From the NCBI GenBank assembly GCA_036504235.1, contig DASXVN010000003.1, positions 5,402 through 69,401 of the forward strand: a stretch of DNA of 64,000 bases. The letters run 5' to 3'. Below, one piece after another: positions 10,701-19,500 of this stretch; the first letter of the stretch is position 1, and every line of letters starts with the position of its first letter. This DNA is from Zipacnadum sp036504235. Lineage in GTDB: Bacteria; Armatimonadota; Zipacnadia; Zipacnadales; Zipacnadaceae. A model generated the notes under the pieces. It saw nothing but the letters and a program-made list of their open reading frames with translations. It had not been told where the DNA came from and did no database searches. A program made the position numbers and the translations under genes.

Positions 10701-11751
10701 GCAGCTCACCGAGGTGGTGGAACTCTCCGCCGACGGACATCCCCGCTATCCGGTGCGGTGGCAGGAGGGCTCTTTCACGTTGCCGGAGTCCTCGTACGGG
10801 CTGATGCAGTACCGACTGTACGGCGCGCCCCGCGCGGACCTGGAGAACGCGGCGTTGTCCTGGTTCGACGTGCAACGCCGTTTGTGGCGGGGCTTGCCGG
10901 CCATACCGGCGTCGGCTCAGCCTCAGAGAGTCGAGCAACCGGCGAATGTTCTGCCCCTGGGGGAGGACTGGACCCTGACCACCGGGGAGCCGGCGGGGGA
11001 CTGGACGCAGCCGGGAGCAACCGCGCCCGGAGGAAGATCGGTGAAGCTGGGCTCGTTCGCCGCGCTGGACCTACCCGAGGAGGCGACGGCTCGGTTCCAC
11101 AAGGACATCGTCCTGCCGACGGCCTGGCGGGGCCAGCGGGTGCAGTTGGTGTTCGACAGCCAATGGCCGTTGGGTATCCACCAGAAGGGGCACCTGTGGA
11201 TCAACGGCCAAGAGGCGCTGGTGCAACCCAAGGGGGCCGATAGCTACACGATCGACGTCACCGAGCAGGCGGCCGCGGGCAAGCTCACGCTGGCGCTGGA
11301 AGTCGCCGGCGCCCTGCCGGATCCCACCAAGCCGCGGGAGGTGCCCTCCGGCGTCACCGGGCTCTTCTACCTGCAGGCCTGGCCGAGGCCGGTGCAGTCG
11401 ACGCCGCTGGCCGGCCCCTGGTACGCGGCGAACGAGAACAATGTGCTCACTGCCGTGGCACCAGCAGAGCCGGGAAAGTATGTCTATCTGGAAACGCGGT
11501 TCACGCTCCCGCCCGCGTGGCCTGCCCGCCGGCTCTTCCTGGAATCGCCCGGGGCGCACCTGGGCTGGATCGTCCTCAATGACCAAGTGGTGCAGACCCC
11601 GGCGGCGATGCGCTCGCTGGACATTAGCCGGCTGGTGCGCCGCGACGGGGAAAACATCCTGCGCTGGGTCCCGGCGTCCCTCACCGCGCCGGATTATAGG
11701 CGCCTTAACAGCAAACCGATCCCCGCAGCAGTGTTAAGCTGGCTGCCCTGA
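7777..11751 (+). CDS. Large secreted multidomain glycoside-hydrolase-like protein (GH42/clan-A-like)
   Basis: 1,324 residues; ATG 6 nt after AGGAGG, 119 nt downstream of copy 2, so probably co-transcribed. The signal peptide (LTLISAALILGAVAASA) ends near residue 34. A TIM-barrel-like region (~140-330, with RIYLWPNVSAAGWNYDPL) is followed by an inserted jelly-roll (~445-545, RRTVTLTAAQ ... LFDVYVNGTE). The barrel then resumes: PFSCEQGG (E636) is a plausible catalytic Glu, and VSENNG earlier could supply a second. A Rossmann-like segment (LTAEDVAALERYVRAGGTFV, ~765-785) resembles the GH42 trimerisation domain. The C-terminus has two galactose-binding-like jelly-rolls (GHLWINGQEAL; LGWIVLNDQVVQ). 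Substrate unknown; a beta-galactosidase-like activity is a guess. Confidence 0.72.
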   Translation: MPRFEQFRALVRQYTLPLTLISAALILGAVAASAETTSLPLRGFGAVRVAEHARVEGKQSWVTFAAEDAAHARLLGSKFAADLLGFGDLKEKIGTGLPGTEILLDGAGAWLIGLEGSNCHVLFARSEPALADFLAREKIAGWQPVPAHAYPRWLDCFDEAATGVWWGRTGGGAGVQDYPVDLEWARDRQFTLTHHGPENARYVLPGVVDFSPSDWFAAVMKKYDRPYRIYLWPNVSAAGWNYDPLPWQTPGTLKVAYPGMNWQQAVVAGQFVPAGGSETPGITDRYLGDYRRRFAEHLNDDPNFLGGTMVVSENNGANVLHLATATGMPEFQALWRDYLKTTLGWDLRQVGLRHKGRADYYRNWEDVKIPEPQDFLGWEAGCVDLVGTWEGHADREKAGAAAGWYTVAGAPQDGWRPVHCNDPMLLIYGGAANRMRTGRENTPDYWLRRTVTLTAAQVADLKYLHISRSIPYGSTPTTPLFDVYVNGTELKKLGVDRFESNFSQCLEVGDALHAGENLVVINTLGCPVPGYLFLGRTPLRLYPGMTEPENRLWYDAVMFDTALRVRAYERTLSAFRSADPNRPLKLATTIDYLDEIIPLCEKYGAYPHNTGGAGGYWCPMYGARLGSAHGVPFSCEQGGPPSTAAALQSAMTYYLMYGNHALDLVFSVWAYRTKPDVAAWVDRNLTLMHCIGKLDLPLPPIGILRSCRADRLGFPEPWNWDLGRGAVQGVGRNFVYVEVPDLTNGMVDRFPVLIDDGTVLLTAEDVAALERYVRAGGTFVALHNTGMHTPDRAFSWPISRLTGLRVVNGTVAAGTLKFRDDQTLWPTLRGAEEKGYGMLIDYLQQENGGGAIGLEPEDKGIEVVAEWKDVPAGKGRIAVARRRLGKGQVILLGSSFWRDARDSFGKYKDSDRAQSILDELLTSLQIPRDSRTGNPDVWAERWASKNGVYDLYPVAYMTQKGEEKATVSVTLRREGQLTEVVELSADGHPRYPVRWQEGSFTLPESSYGLMQYRLYGAPRADLENAALSWFDVQRRLWRGLPAIPASAQPQRVEQPANVLPLGEDWTLTTGEPAGDWTQPGATAPGGRSVKLGSFAALDLPEEATARFHKDIVLPTAWRGQRVQLVFDSQWPLGIHQKGHLWINGQEALVQPKGADSYTIDVTEQAAAGKLTLALEVAGALPDPTKPREVPSGVTGLFYLQAWPRPVQSTPLAGPWYAANENNVLTAVAPAEPGKYVYLETRFTLPPAWPARRLFLESPGAHLGWIVLNDQVVQTPAAMRSLDISRLVRRDGENILRWVPASLTAPDYRRLNSKPIPAAVLSWLP

Positions 11752-12146
11752 GCGACGAGGCGCGCCCCAGCTGGCTGCGAACTTAGACTGCGGTAGCCCA
11801 CCGGGCGGCCGTCGCGACGCCGCGCTCTCGGCCGGGGCGCCCGCGCGACCGGGAGCGACCCGTTCTCCTACTGCCACTCTCGGTACCACGCACCCCCTTG
11901 CTTCCCTGCCTGGGCGGGGAGGCCAAGGACGAACTGGTGGCCTTCGTCGCCGAGCGTCTCGATGCGATCCTCCAGGCGGTGCGGCTAGCGCCTCGTTCGG
12001 CCGACGCGCATATCGCGCTAGCGCGAGCGCGCCGCTACCCAGCCAGGTGCGAGCCGGCACACCCGCCAGAACGCCGCCCGGAGTCCGGGCGGCGTTCTGG
12101 GCGTCATTCGTTCCTCGCGCCGCGAGACGGGCAAGTGGAGACCTCA
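11752..12146. other. 395-bp convergent intergenic region without a recognisable gene
   Basis: Lies between two convergent genes. It contains a 14-bp perfect palindrome at 12013-12026 (TCGCGCTAGCGCGA) and the strong hairpin annotated separately. A short frame reads KDELVAFVAERLDAILQAV (~11930-11990), vaguely like a GlyS C-terminal helix, but it is too short and unsupported to call. Confidence 0.6.
12066..12100. terminator. Perfect 16-bp inverted repeat, likely bidirectional terminator
   Basis: CCAGAACGCCGCCCGG, three-base loop AGT, then its exact reverse complement. It sits between the ends of the convergent genes at 7777-11751 (+) and 12147-13127 (-). There is no strong T-run on either side, so the role is inferred from structure and position. 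Confidence 0.7.
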
Positions 12147-13127
12147 CTAGGGGGCGGGAATCTCCACGCTGTAGTAGGTCGCCTCGCCCCGCAGTCCGCC
12201 GCCCTTGGCCCCCGCTATGGTGAGCGTGCCCTTCATCCAGGCGCGGGCTTTTTGGTAGACCGGGCTGCCCCGCTTATTGACGCCGGTCGCTATCCGCACG
12301 TCGGCCTCCGCGGACACGTATACGGTCCCCGTGTAGCCGTTCAGAGCGAGGGAATGCACACTCTGAGTTACGCCCCCGAGGCCCTCGCTAAGGCTGGTGA
12401 AGCTGTCCGGGCGGACCCCGGTCGGGGGGCTGGAGCCCATCCATACGTGGGTGGCGAGTAGCTCCCATCCGCCCGTGGTGTCGAAGACAACCTTCAGATT
12501 GTCATCGATATGCTTGATAGTCACGGTGCCGGCGTCGGTGGTCTTGGCCGCCATTAGAGGCGTTGTGCCGAGCTTCTCCAGCCCGACGTCGTACAGCGCC
12601 ACCGCCGCGCCCGGCGTATCCGAGAAGATGAAGACATAGTACTCCAGCACGTACACGCCGCTGGCGGGCGCCGTCCAGCTCCAGGATTCCCAGGGGCCAG
12701 AGGTGGCGTGCAGGTCAGCATACCAGGGTGTCCAGGAGTCACTTTCGTCGAGGGTGGTAATCGTCACGTAGGCTATGGCATCGCCAGAGTTCAGCCACGA
12801 GTCGCCCGCGATCCGAGCATCCAGCGCGGCATAGCCCTTCAGGACATCGCCCGCGGACGCACTGAACTGCTGGCGGAGGGCCCCGTAGCCCCCTGACGGG
12901 AGGGACGGTACGACCGCGAAGTAGCTTCCGGCCGTGGGTTCGTAGGTTCGGTCTACCCCCGTCCAACTGGTGACCACCTGAGACGGGCAATTATTGTACT
13001 CGGTCCAGCCGGTGAGGTCCCCGGTCTCAAAGCCCGGGTTGGTGTAGGGGTTAGTGGCGGCGTAGGCCCCACAGACGCACGCCGCGAAGACGAGGACCAA
13101 CAGCAGACGACCTCCAAGGTGACGCAT
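12147..13127 (-). CDS. Secreted jelly-roll (carbohydrate-binding-like) protein
   Basis: 326 residues from the ATG at 13127, which lies 10 nt after an AGGAGAAGGGAG ribosome-binding site; an upstream ATG at 13172 gives a longer but less likely N-terminus. The signal peptide is RLLLVLVFAACVCGAYAA. Residues ~25-190 begin NPYTNPGFETGDLTGW, the classic start of CBM-like/choice-of-anchor jelly-rolls, and end with an aromatic-rich strand set (SWSWTAPASGVYVLEYYVF). Residues ~200-310 form a second beta-domain (GTVTIKHIDDNLKVVFDTTG ... TQSVHSLALNGYTG). There are no catalytic motifs. A surface or extracellular binding role is inferred. Convergent with the GH42-like gene. Confidence 0.7.
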   Translation of the reverse strand: MRHLGGRLLLVLVFAACVCGAYAATNPYTNPGFETGDLTGWTEYNNCPSQVVTSWTGVDRTYEPTAGSYFAVVPSLPSGGYGALRQQFSASAGDVLKGYAALDARIAGDSWLNSGDAIAYVTITTLDESDSWTPWYADLHATSGPWESWSWTAPASGVYVLEYYVFIFSDTPGAAVALYDVGLEKLGTTPLMAAKTTDAGTVTIKHIDDNLKVVFDTTGGWELLATHVWMGSSPPTGVRPDSFTSLSEGLGGVTQSVHSLALNGYTGTVYVSAEADVRIATGVNKRGSPVYQKARAWMKGTLTIAGAKGGGLRGEATYYSVEIPAP

Positions 13128-13536
13128 GACCAACGATCTCCCTTCTCCTGGAACACTGCAAGTATTCATCAAGGAACCCGGGCATTGCGTTCTTCATTGA
13201 GCTACCAGTGCACCGCTCGCGGCCAGCCGAGGTGATCGTCGGGCCACCACCGACCCACTGGGTACAGAACACAGTATTTCATGTGTTATATGTCTTCTGC
13301 GATGGATACTCCCGCACGAGCCATATTGTTCATCTGCCCCGACGGACGCGCGACGATCCAGGCAAGCATGCAAGAACTGCGGTCTGCGTCCTGCCCCGAC
13401 CAAGGGCGAAGCCCTCCCCTTGAGAACTCCGGAGAGCGCTTTGGCGTCAGCGAAGATAGACGCTGCTGCTCGGGCGCCGCGTTGCTCCTGTGGATTCCTA
13501 TTCTACGAACACGCCTCCTCTTAGGGGTTTGCCTTT
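13128..13536. other. Divergent intergenic region upstream of the glucan synthase gene, with a possible zinc-ribbon remnant
   Basis: About 410 bp. One plus-strand frame is open from 13201 to the TAG at 13522-13524 and contains ACKNCGLRP and PRCSCGFLFYE, a CxxCG ... CxCG spacing like a small zinc ribbon. No in-frame ATG or GTG precedes it, so it may be a broken or very small gene, or chance. Promoters for both flanking genes should lie here; none is clear by eye. Confidence 0.35.
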
Positions 13537-16500
13537 ATGGGCATGTCAAGTTTTCTACAACGCTACCTGAGGCCTCGCGACCCGGAGCCCCCTCAGGCGC
13601 CGATGCGCGATGTGCTCTTGGGGCCCGAGCAACTGGACCAGCGCGCCCGGGATATGGCGGTGGTGCAGGTGGTGTCGCCCCGGCCCCCCACCACCGTACG
13701 GTTGCTGGCCCGTTTTGAGAAGGAATACCGGGTCCTCGATCGGTCCCTGCGGACCATCACCGCCTGGGCGCGGGCGCGCACGCCCCTGATCCGCTCCGCC
13801 GAGTGGCTGCTGGATAGCTCCTACCTGATCGAGGAGCAGGCGCAGCAGATTCGGCAGCACCTGCCCCGGGGCTTCTACCGCGAGCTGCCCAAGCTCGTCA
13901 ATCCTCCCTGGACCGGCTATCCCCGGGTCTACGCCCTCGCTATCGAGCTGATTGCGCACACCAACGCGCAGCTCACCGAGGAGCGACTGGTCCGCTTCGT
14001 GACCGCCTATCAGCGGGAGAAAGCGCTGACCAGCGGCGAGTTGTGGGCACTGCCGATCATGTGCCAGATTGCCATTATCCTCAATCTGCAGCGCCTGAGC
14101 AGCGAGATCGTACGGAACCAGCGCCTGCGGTCCGACGCGGACGCCTGGGCCGACCGCGTGCTCGCCGAGGTGCAAAAGGGCCGCCGCCCCCTGCCCGCGG
14201 TCATCGCCCGGCATGATCGGCGGCTGGAGACGCTGGAGCCGGCGCAGGCCGTGCAACTGCTGCAGCGGTTCCTGGAGCAAGGCCCGAACGCCGCCTACCT
14301 GGTCGAGTGGTTGGAGGAGCGTCTGGGGCGCCAGGGCACGCATATTGACGACGTCACGCGCCTGGTTCACCAAAGCGAAGCCGCGAACGTGACCTCCGTC
14401 AGCAATTGCGTCGTCACCCTGCGCTTCCTGGGCGCCTATGATTGGTCCGAGTTCTTCGAGCAGGTCAGCCGCGTGGAGCAGATCCTGCGCGAGGACCCGG
14501 ATGGGACCTACCCCGGCATGGACTTCCCGACCCGGGACCGCTACCGCCACCGGGTGGAGCGGCTGGCGCGGGCCTCCCGGACCATGGAGACGCATGTGGC
14601 GCGGCATGCCGTGAACCTGGCCCACGAGGCGGTCCGCGACGGAGAGCCCCCGGCCCGGCGGCAACACGTGGGCTATTACCTGTTCGACCGCGGCTGCGAT
14701 CAACTCGGCGCCCGGCTGGGATTGCGTATCCGCTTTCCCCAGCGGGCCTGTCGGTGTGCCAGCCGACACGCCATCCAGTTGTACCTGGTAGTTGTCCTGG
14801 CCGTCACGGCGGCTGTCGTGGGGCTGGTGACCTCCTGGGCGGATTACTGGGCGGGCGGGCTGTCGCCGCTGGGCTGGGTGCTGATGAGCTTGCTCCTGGT
14901 GATCCCGGCCAGCGATGTGGCGCTCCACGTGCTGCACCGCCTGCTGGTCCGAGCAATTCCTCCGCGCCTGCTGCCCAAGCTCAAACTGCGCGAGGGCATC
15001 CCGCGGGACCTGCGAACCATGGTGGTCGTCCAGACGCTGTTCTCGACGGAGCAGCACCTCCGCGAGATGTTGGAGCGGCTGGAGGTCTGCTACCTGGCGA
15101 ACCAGGAGGAGCACGTGCATTTTGCGCTCCTGTCGGACTTCCACGACGCGCCCCAGGAGGCCTTGCCCGGGGAGGCGGCGCTGCTGGACCTGGCCCAACG
15201 GGAAATCGCCGCGCTGAATGCCCAATACGCCGGCGAGGAACCGGTTTTCTTCCTCTTTCACCGGCATCGCCTGTGGAACCCGGCGGAAGGCAAGTGGATG
15301 GGCTGGGAGCGCAAGCGCGGCAAGCTGGAGGAGTTCAACCGGTTGCTGCGCGGGGACGCGACGACCAGTTTCACCGCCGGGCCGGAGGAACTCGCGGCGC
15401 TGGGGCCAGTGCGCTACGTCCTCACCCTCGACGAGGATACCCAGGTGCCGAGGCAGGTCGTTCGGCGGCTGATCGGCGCCCTGGCCCATCCGCTCAATCG
15501 CCCGCAACTTAATGCTGACGGCACCCTGGTGGTGTCCGGCTACGGCGTGCTGCAGCCGCGGGTATCGGTGACCACGGAAACCGCCGGCCGCTCCCGGTTT
15601 GCGTTGACCTTCGCGGGCCAAAGGGGAGTGGACCCCTACCCCACCGCCGTCTCCGATGTGTATCAGGACGTTTTCGGCGAGGGCATCTACATGGGCAAGG
15701 GCATCTACGACGTGGATACCTTCCTCGCGGTGCTGGATCGCCGCTTCCCCGAGAACGCCGTGTTGAGTCACGATCTGCTGGAGGGCGCGTTTGTGCGCGC
15801 CGGCATGGTGACGGACGTGGAGGTGGTGGACGGTTTTCCCAGCAGCTATCTTTCCGCCGCCCGCCGCACGCACCGCTGGGTGCGCGGCGACTGGCAACTG
15901 CTGCCCTGGCTGCGCCCCACGATCCGCACGGCCGTTGGGGAGCGCCTGCGCAACCCCTTGACTCCGCTGTCGCGCTGGAAGATCCTGGACAACCTGCGGC
16001 GCAGCCTGGTGGCGCCGACCATCTTCCTGCTGCTGGCGCTGGGCCTGACGGTGCTGCCGGGCAGCCCGGCGTTCTGGCTGGGGCTGGCGCTGCTGGCGGT
16101 GGCCCTGCCGATCATCACTCACCTGGCCGACGGCACCCTCGCCAGCTTGCCGCTGTCCTGGCGCGGGTCCATGTGCTGGTTTCTGCCGGAGCTATTCCTG
16201 GGGACGCGGCAAGTGTGCCTGTCCCTCGTCGATCTCGCTTTCGAAGCGTACCTGGCGGTCGATGCGCTCACCCGGACGCTGGTGCGCCTGGGCGTGACGC
16301 ACCGCGCCCTGCTGGAGTGGGAGACGGCGGCGATGGTGGACCGCCGCTCGCGCCGCTCGCTGGCGGGCTTTGTGGCCTACATGTGGCCCGGCCCCGCCCT
16401 GGGCGCGGCGGCGCTGGCGCTGACGCTCGCCGAGCGCCCCGAGCGCGCGGTGTGGGTGGCGCCCCTGGCGCTGCTGTGGCTCCTCTCCCCGTGGGTGGCA

Positions 16501-19500
16501 TATAGGATCAGCCAGCCCGAGCGCGCGCGGGTCTCGGCGCTCACGGCTCCCGACCGGCGCGAATTGGAACGCCTCGCCCGCAAGACCTGGCAGTACTTCG
16601 CAGAGTGCGTCGGCCCGCTGGATCACGATCTGCCGCCGGACAACTACCAGGAGAGCGCGGAGCCCGAGGAGGACGGGGGGGGGCCGACCGTCGCCCATAG
16701 GACCTCGCCCACCAACCTCGGGATGTACCTGCTCTCGGTGATGGCGGCCCGCGATTTGGGCTTCATCACGCCGGAGGAGATGCTAGAGCGCTACGAGCGC
16801 ACCGTCAGCACTATTGAGGGCCTGCCCCGCTATGCGGGGCATCTGTACAACTGGTACGACACCCAGACCCTGGCGCCGCTGGAGCCGCGCTACGTCTCGA
16901 CTGTGGACAGCGGCAATCTGGTGGCCAGCCTGCTGACCATCAAGCAGGGCCTGATCGAGCTGTCCGAGCTGCCCGTACATCTGCTGCTGCCGGAGCTAGG
17001 TCTCGCCGCGCAGGACGAGGGCGCCTCCGCCGTGGCCGAGGACTTCGGCGAGCGCTGCCGGCAGTTAATCCCGCGGCTGGAGGCCTTCGCCGACGCCGTG
17101 GACTTCTCGTTCCTGTACGACAAGCAGCGGCATCTGTTCGTCATCGGCTATCACGCCACGGCCGACCTCCTGGATACCTCCTACTACGACCTGCTCGCCT
17201 CGGAGGCGCGGATCGCCAGTTTCGTGGCTATCGCCAAGGGCGACGTGTCGCATGAGCACTGGTTCCACCTGGGGCGGAGTCTACGGCGGCTGAGCGGGGA
17301 GCTTACCCTGGTCTCCTGGAACGGGACCATGTTCGAGTACCTGATGCCGCTGTTGGTCATGCACCGGTTCCCCTACACGCTACTGGACGAGACCTACACG
17401 GCGGTCGTCCGCCGCCAGCAGGAGTACGGCCGCCGGCAGGGACTGCCCTGGGGCGTTTCCGAATCCGGTTTCAGCGCCCGCGACCTGAACTTCAACTACC
17501 AGTATTACGCCTTCGGGCTCCCCAACCTCGGCCTGCGCCGCAACCTGTCCTCGGACAAAGTGGTGGCCCCGTACGCCACCATGTTGGCCCTCGCGGTGGA
17601 CCCCGCCGCCGCGATGAAGAACCTCCGCACGTTGCAGGCCCGGGGCCTGGAGGGGCGCTATGGCCTGTATGAGGCCGTGGACTACACGCCCGAGCGGGTG
17701 CCGGCCGACCAGTCGTTTGAGATCGTGCGCAGCTTCATGGCGCACCATCAGGGGATGAGCCTGGTGGCCATGTACAACGCGCTGAGCGGCAACGCCATGC
17801 AGGAGCGGTTCCACCGGGAGCGGATGGTGCAGGCCACGGAGCTTCTGCTCCAGGAGAAGCTGCCCCAGCGAGCCGTTCCCTCGGCCTACCGCCCCGCGGA
17901 GGAGCGGCGGCCCGGCCGGGCTCCCAGCCCGGTGGAAGTGCCGATCCTGCGCCATTTCCCCACCCCGCACACCCTCGAGCCGGAGGGGCACCTGCTCTCC
18001 AATGGCACCTACTCCGTGCTGGTGACCACCACGGGCGCCGGCTTCAGCCACTGCGGCGAGACGGCCCTCACCCGCTGGCGCGAGGACTTCACCCAGGACC
18101 GCTGGGGGATGTACTTCTACGTGCGGGACGTGAACAGCAAGCACGTCTGGTCGGCCGCCTATCAACCCATCGGCAGCAACTACACGGAGCCGGCGACCCA
18201 GGCGGAGAGCGAGAGCGTGGTATTCTCGGTCGACCGGGTGGAGTTCACCCGGCACGTGGAGGACGTAGAATCGCATCTCGAGGTGGTGGTATCCCCCGAA
18301 CACAACGCGGAGGTGCGGCGGATCTCCCTGACCAACCGCGGGCGCGGCACGCGCCGGCTGGACCTGATCAGCTACCTGGAGGTGGTGCTCGGTTCGGCGG
18401 CCGCCGATCTGGAGCATCCGGCTTTCAGCAACCTGTTCGTGGAGACCGAGTTCATCGAGGATCGCGACGCGCTGCTCTGCACCCGGCGGCCGCGTACTCC
18501 GGAGGAGCAGCCGCCGTACCTGGTCCACGTGGTGGCCTGCGAGAGCAAGTCGCCGACGCCGCTCACCTATGAGACCGACCGCCAGCGTTTCCTGGGTCGG
18601 GGCCGGACCACGGCCAACCCCGTGGCTTTGGAGCGGCGCCATCCCCTGTCGAACACGGCCGGCGCGGTCCTCGACCCCATTTTGAGCCTGGGCACGCGCG
18701 TGGTCTTAGCGCCCGGGGAGAGCGTGCAGGTGGCTTTCACCACCGCGTATGCCCAGACTCGCGAGGAAGCCCTGGACCTGATCAGCCTATACCACACGGT
18801 CATCGCCGTGGAACGAGCCTTTGTGCAGGCCTGGACGCATAGCCAGGTGGAGCTGCGCCACCTGGGGATCACCGTGCATCAGGCCCATCTGCTGCAGCGC
18901 CTGGCGTCGCGAATGTGCTATCCGGGACTCGCGCGGCAAGCGCGGAGCGACATCATCCGGAGCAACCACCGAGGCCAGCCGGGGCTGTGGGGGCTCGGGA
19001 TCTCCGGCGACTATCCGCTCCTGCTGGTCCGCGTCAGCCGCGAGGAGGAACTGCCTCTGGTAGCGGAAGCCCTCAAGGCCCATGAATTCATGCGCCTCAA
19101 GGGGCTGGTGACCGACCTGGTCATAGTGAACGAGCACCGCACGGAGTACTTCGAGGCGCTCCAGGAGCAGATCCGCATGCTGGTCGACAGCAGCGAGGAG
19201 CGGGCCCTGGTGGACAAACCAGGGGGCGTATTCAGCCGCCGGAGCGAGCCGATGACGGAAGACGAGCGGGTGCTGCTGCAGACGGTGGCGCTGGTCACCC
19301 TCAACGGGGCGGCCGGTTCGCTGCAGCGCCAGTTGGAGGCCAGAATCTACGAGACGCTGCTGCCGCGCGTCCTCTTCCAGGAGAACCTGCTGCTGCAGAC
19401 GGTCTCGCGGGTACCCTTCATGTCCGTTCCCGGCCTGCTCCAGTCGGAGCTGGACCGGCGACTGTTTGAGCTGCCCCTGGCCGAGAGATTCCGCTCGCGC

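Noticed and set aside
11930..12040. Possible glyS (glycyl-tRNA synthetase beta) fragment, KDELVAFVAERLDAILQ
   Set aside because: Too short and too degenerate to separate from chance in GC-rich DNA.
13555..16122. 855-residue open frame on the minus strand inside the glucan synthase gene
   Set aside because: Antisense shadow caused by high GC; the plus-strand frame carries the full set of NdvB motifs.
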